Shown: positions 35,379-45,459, counted from the first letter of the stretch. The stretch: 64,000 bases of DNA from Chitinophaga pinensis (GCA_902167325.1 LR632930.1:4712001-4776000), one strand, 5' to 3'. Made by a program: numbers and translations. The notes: generated by a model not told the origin, from the letters alone.

Positions 35379-36914
35379 ATGAGAACAATGACATCAACAT
35401 ACCGCTTCCTGTTCCTCGCCGGCGCGCTTGCCCTCACGGTAACCTCCGCCTGCAAAAAAACCTTTGAGCCGTCTACCGCTAAGAACGAAGACGACGCGCT
35501 GAAAAACGAGGCGGACGTTAAATCCGCTACCATCGGCACTTACGCAGTACTCAAAAACGCGGATTACGTACGCTCTATTCACTTCCTCACCGAATATCAG
35601 GGCGATAATATCGCGCAGGCACAAACATCTTCTGATGCCTTATCTAATGCCTACCGATATACGCACCTGGTAGATATGTCGCACGTCAATAACGTATGGC
35701 GGCAATCTTACGGTGTGGTGAATGCCGCCAACAAAGTGATCGCTTTCACGCCCGATGGTGCTTCCGCAGGCATGCGGCAGCTGAAGGGAGAAAACCTTTA
35801 CCTCCGAGGCATGATCTACTTTAACCTTGTACGCATCTTCGGCAGGCCTTATCCGCAGGGCAACGGCGCCAACGAAGCCGTACCCCTTGTACTCGAAAGC
35901 ACCACCACAGAGCTGCCCGCCCGTAATTCCGTGAAAGAGATATATGATCAGGTGGTAGCCGATCTTACCAAAGCAGCAGAGCTGCTGTCTGAAAAGAAGA
36001 ACAACAACTTTGCTTCGAAAGAAGTAGCACAGGCGCTGCTGGCAAGGGTGTACCTCTACATGGGGAACAACGCCAAAGCCATTGAATTCGCCAACCTCGT
36101 AATTAATTCAGGCCGCTATAACCTGCTTACCGGCGATTCGTACAAGAACTATTTCCGTGGTACCCCGGAAGACAACAAAGAGACCATCTTTTGCATCCGT
36201 CATACCAAAGCCGAGAACCGCGACTTTAGTGCTATTGGCTCCATGTATTTCAGCGAAGGCGGTCAGGGCCAAACCGGATGGGGTGAGATATATGCCTCTA
36301 CCGAATACATGGCCCTGCTCGATCAGCATCCTACCGATATGCGGCATGCATTTATATCTCCCTATGCAGCCAGCGGTGTGCTTTCCTGGCCTTATACCGC
36401 GCCGGTAGCCGATGTGCGGATGAACACGCGCCTCAATCCCAACACGCCCATGTACTACATCAACAAGTACAATTACCAGGAAGGTCTCGTGAACCTCAGC
36501 TCTCCCGTATACTTGCGCCTTGCTGAGATGTACCTCATCCGTGCAGAAGCATATGCCAAACAGGGAGCAGGCACCGCCCAGCTGGCTATTGATGATCTGA
36601 ACACGCTCCGCCAGCGTGCAGGGCTTTCAGGAGCCGGGTTGCATACCCTTGTAAGTCTTGCTGCTGCAGGCAAATCAGTATTGGATGCCGTACTGGAAGA
36701 ACGCCGGCTGGAGCTGGCTTTCGAAGGGCACCGTGCATATGATCAGTTCAGGAACAACCGTACACTGGAAAGGAACTATCCCGGTACGCATTCGTTGAAC
36801 AACACGCCCAGCACCAACATCCAGCAAACCATCCTGCCCTCCGACAACCGGGTGATCTATTTCATCCCTAACCGTGAGCGCCTGGTGAACCCCAACCTCA
36901 CCCAAAATCCGTAA
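35379..36914 (+). CDS. SusD/RagB-family lipoprotein
   Basis: A 511-residue protein. The lipoprotein signal is LFLAGALALTVTSAC (Cys about 24). The N-terminal SusD_N region has LYLRGMIYFNLVRIFGRPYP and the C-terminal RagB part has VYLRLAEMYLIRAEAYAKQG and VLEERRLELAFEGHRAYDQFRN, ending NPNLTQNP. It begins 2 nt after the susC stop and ends 3 nt before the discoidin gene. It forms the substrate-capturing lid of the transporter encoded upstream. Confidence 0.97.
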   Translation: MRTMTSTYRFLFLAGALALTVTSACKKTFEPSTAKNEDDALKNEADVKSATIGTYAVLKNADYVRSIHFLTEYQGDNIAQAQTSSDALSNAYRYTHLVDMSHVNNVWRQSYGVVNAANKVIAFTPDGASAGMRQLKGENLYLRGMIYFNLVRIFGRPYPQGNGANEAVPLVLESTTTELPARNSVKEIYDQVVADLTKAAELLSEKKNNNFASKEVAQALLARVYLYMGNNAKAIEFANLVINSGRYNLLTGDSYKNYFRGTPEDNKETIFCIRHTKAENRDFSAIGSMYFSEGGQGQTGWGEIYASTEYMALLDQHPTDMRHAFISPYAASGVLSWPYTAPVADVRMNTRLNPNTPMYYINKYNYQEGLVNLSSPVYLRLAEMYLIRAEAYAKQGAGTAQLAIDDLNTLRQRAGLSGAGLHTLVSLAAAGKSVLDAVLEERRLELAFEGHRAYDQFRNNRTLERNYPGTHSLNNTPSTNIQQTILPSDNRVIYFIPNRERLVNPNLTQNP

Positions 36915-36917
36915 AGC

Positions 36918-37448
36918 ATGCAAAAGAAACATCTCTATCTATACATCCTCGCCTGCATTATTGCTGCCGGTTGCGGCAAGGCAGACGCAGTTTTCTTTCA
37001 GGATAAATCCACAGTCGTAAAAGCCGACCGTGCCGGGTGGACCGCCACCGCATCCAGCGAAGAAACCACCTGCGAAACCGCCACGGCAGGATTAGTGCTC
37101 GATGGCAAAACCGCCACCTACTGGAGTTCACAGGGTTGCCCGGCGGTATTGCCCTACCCCCATTCCATTACTGTGGACATGAAAAAAGCCATCAACCTCG
37201 TAACCATAGACATCATTGCCCGGCAGAATGATGCAAACGGTATGACGAAGTTTAAACTGGAAGGCAGCACCGACGGCACCGCCTGGACCATCCTCCGTGA
37301 TAACCTCGCATTCGTGCCCACCACGCGTACTGCACAGAGTTACCCCGTGCCCTCATCCGCCACATGGCGATACCTGCGCGTAACCGCACTGGCAGGGCCT
37401 ATCCAGAAAGCATTCCTTTCAGAAATTGACGTATACACAACTAAATAA
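36918..37448 (+). CDS. Discoidin (F5/8 type C) domain lipoprotein
   Basis: A 176-residue protein with a lipoprotein signal ending IIAAGC. The mature part is one F5/8 type C domain: WTATASSEETTCETATAGL, VLDGKTATYWSS, PHSITVDMKKAINLVTIDII, FKLEGSTDGTAWTILRDN and WRYLRVTAL. These bind glycans at the cell surface. It is the last gene of the FecI-FecR-SusC-SusD unit and is followed by a terminator. The locus has no glycoside hydrolase within the window, so the discoidin lipoprotein is probably a surface glycan-binding helper of the uptake system. Confidence 0.92.
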   Translation: MQKKHLYLYILACIIAAGCGKADAVFFQDKSTVVKADRAGWTATASSEETTCETATAGLVLDGKTATYWSSQGCPAVLPYPHSITVDMKKAINLVTIDIIARQNDANGMTKFKLEGSTDGTAWTILRDNLAFVPTTRTAQSYPVPSSATWRYLRVTALAGPIQKAFLSEIDVYTTK

Positions 37449-37488
37449 CAACTAAATCTGCCAACGGTAGATGCTACTCTGAATCCGA

Positions 37489-37524
37489 AAAGCCCGTGAC
37501 GCATTTGCGCACGGGCTTTGTTTC
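37489..37524 (+). terminator. Intrinsic terminator closing the FecI-SusCD locus
   Basis: AAAGCCCGTG (37489-37498) pairs with CACGGGCTTT (37510-37519); a T-rich stretch follows. The loop itself can form a two-base GC pair. It marks the left boundary of the defence island. Confidence 0.85.
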
Positions 37525-37657
37525 GTATGTACGTAAGGGTATCAGTTTCGTGTAGTATAAACCGGCTTCAATATTTGAACTTAGAGAGTTCAAAACTGCT
37601 ATTCTACATTAGCTTCCACCAAGGGTTTCTCGTATAACTTTAAAGGACTCTTTGAAA

Positions 37658-40012
37658 TTAACTGAGAGAATCAGCAATTTTATACAAATCAGCGATCAGT
37701 GGTTGCTCATTCCTACTCAGATTAATGCCAACATTTCTAAATGCATTTGCCTTTTGCTCCTGAATGCCCTTGTCTTTTAACTTAAATGTTTCAGCTTCAA
37801 ATGCCTCTTTAATACGGTTAGCGTTTTTATTATATATGCTTGCTACTTTACCAATTCCATTAATTAAATTGATATTTTCAGCTTTAACATTAATAAAGAA
37901 ATCCGGGTCCAGTGAGCGGATCTTCTTTGTCAGTTGATTTTCGAAATCAACTATTTCCTGAGAGAGATTATGTTTAACCTGTATTTTTTGAATTAGTTCT
38001 TCCGTTTTCAGCTCTTCATTAACAGATAACTCTTTGTAAAATTTGAGCCTCATAGAACTATAAAATTGAGCTCCGTTTGAATGAATTCTGCAATTTTCAT
38101 TTATAAGAGAGAAGTCGAATGTTTGCACTGTGAGATATCGCTTCTTAAAGTCAGATTCAGCGAGTTTATATCTCGCCAGAATTGCTTTAACTTCCTGCGA
38201 GTTTTCAAATGCAGCGAACTCAGTGCTACCCGAAATATCATTCCAAAGCTCTTCTTTTTTCGCATACTCACCAACATCGTCACTTTTGCTGTACGTTTTC
38301 AACCACTCATGAACTGATTGAAGCAGTTTGCGGGAAAAGGCTTTAAGATCATCTGGTATCCCTTGTGCTAACCAAATAGCTCCGAGATCAAAATAATTTT
38401 GCCTTTTCACTATCGTCATCTTATAGAGAAGTGATAAGGCATAAGGTACAACTGACGAACGGATTTGCCCTATTGCTCCCTCACCCGCACCATAAATCTG
38501 TTCAAAACCTTTAAACATTAACGCCTTGGCAATAAGATCCTCATAAAATGCTCTCCCCATATTCTCAGGATTCATTGGTTTTTCATTATGATCGAGCTGA
38601 ATGAAATCCATAAAATCCCGGAACACTTTTTCACCACCTTTCCGAACGAGAAACGGGCTTGTGCCCCAGGCAACATAGTACTTAGCAACCTGTTCTTTAC
38701 TTAACCTCTTTTGCTTCGGATAATTTCGTTCTATCTGTGTCTTTTGCTTAGGGTTTACCCTTAACATTGTATTAAAATCACCCCTGATTCGCTCAAAAAA
38801 CCATTTAGTACCAGAAGGATCGGTGATGCTTTCAGAAAGTTTTTTAATCTTTACAAGATGCGGACTACGGGATTTAAGGTCTACACTTGAAACTTTATTC
38901 TGTGAGTTCGAATATTGTGAAATTTTAGAAATCAGTTCATCCAGACTATTCCTGTCATCAGTATTTACTATATTGATTTTCGCTGTTACATTTACCTTCG
39001 AAATATCTATTCCTTCTTTGCTGGTAAAATAAATGGAAGCAGTCGTTTGCCCACCATTAACGATTTGAAAATCAGTGAGTGAGCGAATCATCGAAATACC
39101 TTCCGAATGGATTATCTCTGAAGCTGTTGCAGTCACAGTAAGCCCGTTATTATAAGCAATGAATTTCTCAGGCTCCTTGCTAATGGTATCCTTAATCTGT
39201 TTATTAACTCCTTTAAATTGAAGAAAGGAACGTACATTCCGTTCAAGCAGCCGGGAGCTGTAACTATGATAAAGCTGAACCAGCAATGTTGCAGGAAGAA
39301 CCGCAAGATACGATTTGAATATACCAGTATCATCTGCTGCCTGAATGGCTGGTAATGGGCGGTCAAAATTAATAACTATAGGCTCTGCTGTACCTTCACT
39401 GATTTCGAAATTGTATATTTTATTTAAGTCAATCAGCTGATAAATAACTCTGACCTTTTTTGTTTTCCGCTCTTTATTCAAAGTATAAGTGACTGAAACT
39501 TCATCATCACTGAATAGAAAGTTCTTTGGAGACTGCGAACCACGTGTTTCTATTGAAATCGTATTGCTGACAAGAAATACTTCCAGCACATCAATCTGCT
39601 CCTGAAATTCAGCTGTTTCAAGCGACCTTATGAGGACAGCCGCCGGATCTCCTGCCTGAACATCAGTCAGTTGTTTCCGGACAGAGCGACTAAAGAAATT
39701 TTTCACTCTGGCAAAAATATGATCATAGTAGTCTTTTCTGGGGATCATGTAATCGCCTCCGGGAAGAACCAGATTTGATATAAATAACTGAAGACGTTCA
39801 CCTGATTCATTAATCTGGTACCCATCTACTTCAACATTCTCACTGTCTCTCAAAAAATAAGATTCGCTGATTTCTTCAGAGTCAGTCAACCTTGCGAGGT
39901 TTAGTGCCGGTAATACATATGCCAGGAGTTCCTGACGGTTAATATTATTATCTTCCGACGTTATGTTATTAAGCAATGTCCCAAAGAAAGAGTTGAGTTC
40001 GTTCAGCGTCAT
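37658..40012 (-). CDS. AIPR-family (abortive infection phage resistance) protein
   Basis: A 784-residue protein, last gene of the six-gene defence operon. The AIPR domain is recognised by FIAYNNGLTVTATA (about residue 287) and QIVNGGQTTASIYF (about 319), with a basic helix-rich region further on (LKSRSPHLVKIKKLSESI; FFERIRGDFNTML). The family was first noted in abortive-infection loci and is the final component of Mza-type (MutL-Z1-DUF-AIPR) systems. Its biochemical activity is not established to my knowledge. The ATG overlaps the stop of the PD-(D/E)XK gene by four bases (ATGA), giving translational coupling. Base composition is AT-rich like the rest of the island. Confidence 0.92.
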   Translation of the reverse strand: MTLNELNSFFGTLLNNITSEDNNINRQELLAYVLPALNLARLTDSEEISESYFLRDSENVEVDGYQINESGERLQLFISNLVLPGGDYMIPRKDYYDHIFARVKNFFSRSVRKQLTDVQAGDPAAVLIRSLETAEFQEQIDVLEVFLVSNTISIETRGSQSPKNFLFSDDEVSVTYTLNKERKTKKVRVIYQLIDLNKIYNFEISEGTAEPIVINFDRPLPAIQAADDTGIFKSYLAVLPATLLVQLYHSYSSRLLERNVRSFLQFKGVNKQIKDTISKEPEKFIAYNNGLTVTATASEIIHSEGISMIRSLTDFQIVNGGQTTASIYFTSKEGIDISKVNVTAKINIVNTDDRNSLDELISKISQYSNSQNKVSSVDLKSRSPHLVKIKKLSESITDPSGTKWFFERIRGDFNTMLRVNPKQKTQIERNYPKQKRLSKEQVAKYYVAWGTSPFLVRKGGEKVFRDFMDFIQLDHNEKPMNPENMGRAFYEDLIAKALMFKGFEQIYGAGEGAIGQIRSSVVPYALSLLYKMTIVKRQNYFDLGAIWLAQGIPDDLKAFSRKLLQSVHEWLKTYSKSDDVGEYAKKEELWNDISGSTEFAAFENSQEVKAILARYKLAESDFKKRYLTVQTFDFSLINENCRIHSNGAQFYSSMRLKFYKELSVNEELKTEELIQKIQVKHNLSQEIVDFENQLTKKIRSLDPDFFINVKAENINLINGIGKVASIYNKNANRIKEAFEAETFKLKDKGIQEQKANAFRNVGINLSRNEQPLIADLYKIADSLS

Positions 40013-40968
40013 ATGTTTGGTGTTATGTCTTTAGTTGCAAAATCCCGGATATTATTCAGTGCTATTTCATACCTGACCGACTGAATTGCATCCGGCAACC
40101 CAGACCTGGTTATTGAGGGAAAACCCTGCAGACAACAGTTGTACCAGGTCGTCTGTATGATGTTAAACTGATAATGATCATATTGTTCCAGTCCTTGTAC
40201 TGGCAACCCTGTTTTACCTAATGGTGACCAGAACAGATTCATTCTGGTTCCGGTAACAGAGCGCAATATGGCTACAATGCTACCAACCAGTGATGATATT
40301 GTTGTAAATGATGCAGCATTTGAGCTGAATTCAAATATCCCTAAGAACAATTTCTGCCCGCTCAGAAAGTCTAACTGATATTCGCTGGAAATGGTCACTG
40401 AAGAGCGTGATTCAGTAACACTCTTGATTTCAAAATGTGTGTCTTTCAGCTCAAAATCGTGACCTTTACCATATGGACCTTTCCAGGCTGATAGCAGATC
40501 ATTAAAAGGAAGTTTCGACGTAGTAAGTAAATATCTGAGGAAATACAGCTCGGCAAAAATACCCTGCAGTTCAGGTAGTGAAAGCTGACCTGATAACGGT
40601 TCAAACAAATCGAACCATTCGTTACAGATCGCTATAAATCCGGCTTTTGCCAAGCCGGGTTCAATTAGCCGGGTTTGCGTAACAATACTGATAATAAGAT
40701 CACTGAACAGGTTTCTTGCGTCGTCATTCAATAACGTCATAACCAGGACCGGCCGGCCATCATCAGTAGTTTCCTCTAGTGAAATATTAGCCCTTACCAC
40801 CGGATCAACCGGAACATTACCACCTGACTTATTAAAATAGAAATACAGGCAATAATGCATATGCACATCAATTCCGTATCGGAAACGTTCATCAGAAAAT
40901 TCGCCAAAAAACAACAATCGAGGGAAACGCGAATCATCATTCAGTAAAACATCCCATTGAAGTTCCAT
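40009..40968 (-). CDS. PD-(D/E)XK motif protein (DUF4420-like), putative nuclease of the defence operon
   Basis: A 319-residue protein. The candidate nuclease core is Asp171 in KGHDFE followed by Glu180-x-Lys182 in HFEIKSV, a PD-(D/E)XK arrangement. A supporting Glu140 lies in the helix LQGIFAELYFLRYLL. The N-terminal 130 residues are an unassigned alpha/beta region. This matches proteins annotated as PD-(D/E)XK motif protein or DUF4420, the 'DUF' of MutL-Z1-DUF-AIPR systems. Its ATG shares one base with the stop of the Z1 gene (TAATG at 40966-40970) and its stop overlaps the AIPR start. It is the most probable DNA-cleaving subunit besides Vsr; cleavage itself is inferred. Confidence 0.85.
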   Translation of the reverse strand: MELQWDVLLNDDSRFPRLLFFGEFSDERFRYGIDVHMHYCLYFYFNKSGGNVPVDPVVRANISLEETTDDGRPVLVMTLLNDDARNLFSDLIISIVTQTRLIEPGLAKAGFIAICNEWFDLFEPLSGQLSLPELQGIFAELYFLRYLLTTSKLPFNDLLSAWKGPYGKGHDFELKDTHFEIKSVTESRSSVTISSEYQLDFLSGQKLFLGIFEFSSNAASFTTISSLVGSIVAILRSVTGTRMNLFWSPLGKTGLPVQGLEQYDHYQFNIIQTTWYNCCLQGFPSITRSGLPDAIQSVRYEIALNNIRDFATKDITPNI

Positions 40969-43952
40969 TAATTGATATCGTTTATGTCCGTGTTATTAAT
41001 ATCATCCGGAATTTCGTTGTCTTCATTGCGTATTTCCGGTTCTTCCTGACGGATATACTCATTAGCCATATAAATAGCTCCCGGATCATTATCGATCTCC
41101 GGGAAGCTGACTGCATAACCTATAAGCGGAATATCAAGGTTTATTCCTTTTTCTGCGGCAGCTGCCTTAAGTTCAGGATCATGGAAAACCTCATGCAGAT
41201 CTATCAGATAGATTAGCAATAAACCCTGTTTCTCTGAACGCACTTTCCGGAATATCCAACCTGGAATAGACGTATCTCTTGATTTCTCATCTGCTTCGGC
41301 TTCGCTTCGTTCTCTTTCAATCAGTTTTTTCTTTTTGTGCTCTCTGAATTCCGCTTCAGCACTCCTGATAACTTCCTGTGTCAGTCCCAGAGATTCGTCA
41401 TATCCGGAAGTCATAATGTTCATAGATTTCCCGGATGCTGTAAATAACATCTCGTTCTTCAATTCATTATAATACAGCAACTCGTTATCCTTCCGGGGGC
41501 CACTCCTTTTCGTTAAAGTAAGTTCCAATCCATCCACCTGAATACGCCTTCCCGTACCCGAGCCCTTTCGCCTGATCGCAATCTTCCAGTTTGTCAGTAA
41601 CCCACGGTCATTGCACATATCGATATACCGTATCATATCCTCCTTTTTGAAGGAGTTTGGCAGGAATACAGAAGAGAGTTCAAAAAAGCGGTAAAGATCA
41701 TGCTTGCTGCCATTAAAGATGTAGAAACCCTGGTCTTCTATTGAGTTAAAATCCATTTCATGATACAACTTCCTGAATGAAGTCCAGGTATCTTCCAGCG
41801 TATTTTTTCCGATACTGAAGTGAACAGACTGATGAACAATATCCTGGAAAGAATACCGGACTTCTCTGGCATTTCTCAATATTGAAGCGCGTGTGATCTG
41901 GAGTATATCCGGATGTTTGCGGATACGCAACTCAAACTCCTTAGGCGATTTTTTCTGAATTTCCATATTATCGATCTGCTCTTCCAACTCGCAAAGTGCA
42001 GTCGTTATGAAGTTATACTTGACTTCAGTAGCCTTATCAATAAAAAGACGGCAGGCATCAATATATCCTGGCCTGTAACCGAACCAGCGCCCCATTTGCA
42101 AAAGAGCATCATACAGGTTTGTATCCCGGACAAAGTAATTGATAGTCAATCCTTCCAAAGTAAATCCCCTCGATAGCCGGTTACCTCCGACTGCTATATA
42201 TTTTCTGGCCTCTTTTTCAGAATAATCAAGTTTGTCTCCTGTTTGGGAATTGATTGCCTTGATAATGATATTCTTTGCTGCATTAGGTAACAGAGCTGAT
42301 ATATCATCCCAGTTTTTAGGTACAAGCCCATCTGAATTGTACTCCTCCGGAAGATAGGAACGGATATTCGCAACTTTATAAGCAAAGAACTTATTCCATT
42401 GAAGACGGAATTTTTCATAAATACCATCAGGATCTCTGATACTCTCATCACTAAGCTTTTTGGAGATATAGTCTACGTATTCAGATATACGTCCTGCGGC
42501 CTCATTCTGTTCACTGATCAACCTGGAAATATGCACCAGCATCGTCTGATGTGGTGTATAACCAGGCATAATATCCAATACAGATTTCCGGGCGTTCCGG
42601 AGTGCAACAGACAATACAAAGCAGTCAACCGCGTCTGTTAATGACCTGGGTAACGCTACTTCATTATCTCCAAATACAAAGTTCCCGTTATGCTGTGCCT
42701 CAGGAATTGTTTCTATCAGGGGTATCTTATAGTCACCTTCCTGCTCACTTCCGCTTGAAAAAAACCTGCGTGGCCCCAGATAAGAGCTTGGTGTAGCAAG
42801 TTTATAGATGAATTTATCCGGAAACAGTCCCGGAGACAGAGTACATTGAAGTTCCCGGACATCTCCCTGGTAACGGTATTTGATTATCCATGCATTATCC
42901 TCTGTTCTCGCCCCATGCTGATCCTGTAGTATATTGGCAAATGGTGTAGCAGTGTATCCAAGATAGGATCTGCGTTTAAACAGATCCAGCAACGCACGTA
43001 TATGCCCGTTAACTTTACTGGCATATTCTGCACCTTTGAAGCCAAGATTATTCAGTGAAGCATTATCTGCTTCGTCATCAACTACGATTACACTCCTGGC
43101 CAACTGGTTCAATCCTTCCGGCAAAGATGATTTCAACCAAAAAATCAGATTCGTCAATACCGACACGTTTTTCTTACAAACCAGTATGCGTTGATTTGTG
43201 AAGTCAAAATTATTGTCAACCATTGACTTACGAAAATCTGCGGTGCATGTTGTAATTGAGTTGATCTGGTAGATTCCATCCCGTCCAAACTTCTGAATTT
43301 TCCCTACTCCAACATCCTGATTAATCAACGTTCCAACCTCTCCCAGGCCGATGACGTCATTATTGATACGTTTCTGAGTCTGAAAGCGGAGATCTTCCAT
43401 TATTCCTGAAAAAACAATAATTATATCATACCCTGCATCTATTGCTCTGTTAATTACACCGTTGAAATTTGCCGTCTTCCCTGATTGCACAGCGCCAAGC
43501 ACCAGGCCTTTCTGTAACTGCTCAATATTTTTGCGGGGATCTCCCAGCCGTTCAATTATTGCGAATGTGCTTCTTTCTGTATTCTGTATTACATCAATTG
43601 GCCGGTCAATAGTCCGGAGATAATGACTATAGCGGTTAAAGTAATTCCAGGTAATTCCCGGTTCGCGGCGTCCTATCCACCGGTCATAATGTTCACTCTC
43701 ATCTAAAACGCTGTCGGAATCACTGGTAGTTACAATTACGGACTTCAACCTCAATTTAATATTATCTAACCATTCAGACAGTCTTTGTGTATCGGCACCG
43801 TCGAATTCATAATCAAAATCGGGGTTGTTCTTCAATGACTCAAAATGGACTTCTATCTGATGATTCAATTCATTCACTGTAATTGAACCCTGATCACGTT
43901 TAACTTTTTCAGCACGCCTTTTTATGATATCTGACAAATGTTCCCAAGCCAT
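40968..43952 (-). CDS. Z1-domain superfamily II helicase-like ATPase
   Basis: A 994-residue protein with helicase-like motifs: Walker A GAVQSGKT (153-160), motif Ia-like IIIVFSGIMEDLRFQTQKRI, a Walker B-type VDDEAD (291-296) and motif III YTATPFAN (333-340). The Z1 core carries GGNRLSRGFTLEGLTINYF and LLQMGRWFGYRPGY in the second half, containing the motif V/VI arginines. The C-terminal about 350 residues are unassigned, and the last 20 are Asp/Asn/Ile-rich. Z1 proteins partner MutL/MORC-like ATPases in predicted restriction-type systems. It lies 4 nt after the ATPase gene and overlaps the nuclease gene by one base. A DNA translocase or remodeller role is inferred. Confidence 0.93.
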   Translation of the reverse strand: MAWEHLSDIIKRRAEKVKRDQGSITVNELNHQIEVHFESLKNNPDFDYEFDGADTQRLSEWLDNIKLRLKSVIVTTSDSDSVLDESEHYDRWIGRREPGITWNYFNRYSHYLRTIDRPIDVIQNTERSTFAIIERLGDPRKNIEQLQKGLVLGAVQSGKTANFNGVINRAIDAGYDIIIVFSGIMEDLRFQTQKRINNDVIGLGEVGTLINQDVGVGKIQKFGRDGIYQINSITTCTADFRKSMVDNNFDFTNQRILVCKKNVSVLTNLIFWLKSSLPEGLNQLARSVIVVDDEADNASLNNLGFKGAEYASKVNGHIRALLDLFKRRSYLGYTATPFANILQDQHGARTEDNAWIIKYRYQGDVRELQCTLSPGLFPDKFIYKLATPSSYLGPRRFFSSGSEQEGDYKIPLIETIPEAQHNGNFVFGDNEVALPRSLTDAVDCFVLSVALRNARKSVLDIMPGYTPHQTMLVHISRLISEQNEAAGRISEYVDYISKKLSDESIRDPDGIYEKFRLQWNKFFAYKVANIRSYLPEEYNSDGLVPKNWDDISALLPNAAKNIIIKAINSQTGDKLDYSEKEARKYIAVGGNRLSRGFTLEGLTINYFVRDTNLYDALLQMGRWFGYRPGYIDACRLFIDKATEVKYNFITTALCELEEQIDNMEIQKKSPKEFELRIRKHPDILQITRASILRNAREVRYSFQDIVHQSVHFSIGKNTLEDTWTSFRKLYHEMDFNSIEDQGFYIFNGSKHDLYRFFELSSVFLPNSFKKEDMIRYIDMCNDRGLLTNWKIAIRRKGSGTGRRIQVDGLELTLTKRSGPRKDNELLYYNELKNEMLFTASGKSMNIMTSGYDESLGLTQEVIRSAEAEFREHKKKKLIERERSEAEADEKSRDTSIPGWIFRKVRSEKQGLLLIYLIDLHEVFHDPELKAAAAEKGINLDIPLIGYAVSFPEIDNDPGAIYMANEYIRQEEPEIRNEDNEIPDDINNTDINDIN

Positions 43953-43956
43953 ATAT

Positions 43957-45459
43957 TCAGGTTAAGGAGTTGATAAAATTTACAGTATCGCTATTATGTG
44001 TAAAACTTTCCAGAAGGAACTCCCGGATTTCCCCCTCCGCATATCCGGACTCTTTGTAATGCTTCCATAACCTGACTATTTTCTCTTTATCTTCAGCACT
44101 GAGGCCACTGTCAACATCTGACGAAGACAGCAGATCCCCTTTCCAGATCTGGTTTAGTTTCTTTTCCAGAAGGCACGTAATGGTTCTCAGCAGGTCCAGC
44201 TGAGCACTTCCAAGATTCTTTTCCAATTCGCGGATAAGCTCAAAATCATGATTGATTCCGAGTACCGGGCCTGCAGCATTGCTATATCTGGTGATTAGCG
44301 ATAGTCCGCTTTTTGCTGCAGTATTTCTAATAATACCTGAAGCCAGCCTCTCACGGAACTCCTTTGCAGCCTGAGCGGCAACACCCGCTACCATTTCAGA
44401 CATTGCTCTTTTCAGACCAAATGGCAGTTTCAGAGATGATTTGGCAACATTGAGATGAAATTCACTATCGTTGGCATTTGTAATATCTATTTTAATACGT
44501 CCGAACTGAAGTGAGACAGACTTGGAAATTGTTCTGAGCCAACCTCCGTAACTGATCAACCGCTCGTTTCTGTAAACGAAGATCCCCTGTGTTTCTTCAA
44601 GTGTCCGGCCATGTGGGGCCCACACAGTCGGACCTTCCTTTACTTCAGCAGCTGCACGTTTGGGTAAAATAATACCTTGAAACCGGACAAAGGTATCTGT
44701 AGACTGCCAATAGTTTTCAGCAATCAGCTGAACACCCGGAGCGTTGACAGGAAAGGGATCAAACGCATCAATCATGGAATTATTCAGTCGGATCTCTAAT
44801 TTACCGGATTGTAGGAAGCGATGAAATACCAGGCCGAGATGACTACGCAGTTCTTCCAGCTCGTCATTAATCTCGGATCTTTTTTTTAAACGCTCCAGTT
44901 TATACAAGTCTTCCCAGACAATCAGCGTCCGGGGAACAAAAACTTCACTTCGGGAGTGGAAATCCAAACTCTGCGTATAAAAGTCTTTCAGGAAATTTCC
45001 GGTTGCCTCATCGCTTTCAATAAGTAGTGTCCAGTCCTTTGTCTTCTTCAAATACTCTACATCCCAGGTACGTGCCTCGTATAACATACCCTGTTTCGAA
45101 GAAACCAGTGTGAATTTCCTGGCCTGGGAAAAAGAGCCTGTTTTCAGGCCAAGGCCGAACCTGCCAAGATCATTCCCTGCACGTGGTGCATCGAGGTCGG
45201 CACTGGGGAATCTCATGTTTGAAGTAATCTCTTCAACAGTCATACCGCAGCCATCATCTGCAATAAAAAGCCTCAGTGGGGTAACATTCGTATTAATGAG
45301 AAGTTCAACTCTTTTCGCACCGGCGGTAACCGAATTATCTACAAGATCGGCAACGGCCGTGGAAAGTGAATATCCCTGCTCAGATATTGACTTAATGAAA
45401 TATACCGGGGGTGGGGATAAAATCTTATGACAATCATCCTTTATTTCCTTTTCTGACAT
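43957..45459 (-). CDS. MutL/MORC-like GHKL ATPase of the defence operon
   Basis: A 500-residue protein with the Bergerat ATP fold. The N-box is AVADLVDNSVTAGAKRVEL (35-53), giving Asn42 for Mg and Asp38 where MutL and Hsp90 have the catalytic Glu. The G1 box is IADDGCGMTVEEI (66-78) and the lid/G2 is GNDLGRFGLGLKTGSFSQ (95-112). A transducer-like region follows with RNERLISYGGWLR (about 300). The C-terminal 130 residues are helical. Proteins like this are the prokaryotic relatives of MORC ATPases found with Z1 proteins in restriction-type operons. Its start overlaps the methyltransferase gene by 19 nt. A DNA-clamping role coupled to the Z1 ATPase is inferred. Confidence 0.92.
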   Translation of the reverse strand: MSEKEIKDDCHKILSPPPVYFIKSISEQGYSLSTAVADLVDNSVTAGAKRVELLINTNVTPLRLFIADDGCGMTVEEITSNMRFPSADLDAPRAGNDLGRFGLGLKTGSFSQARKFTLVSSKQGMLYEARTWDVEYLKKTKDWTLLIESDEATGNFLKDFYTQSLDFHSRSEVFVPRTLIVWEDLYKLERLKKRSEINDELEELRSHLGLVFHRFLQSGKLEIRLNNSMIDAFDPFPVNAPGVQLIAENYWQSTDTFVRFQGIILPKRAAAEVKEGPTVWAPHGRTLEETQGIFVYRNERLISYGGWLRTISKSVSLQFGRIKIDITNANDSEFHLNVAKSSLKLPFGLKRAMSEMVAGVAAQAAKEFRERLASGIIRNTAAKSGLSLITRYSNAAGPVLGINHDFELIRELEKNLGSAQLDLLRTITCLLEKKLNQIWKGDLLSSSDVDSGLSAEDKEKIVRLWKHYKESGYAEGEIREFLLESFTHNSDTVNFINSLT

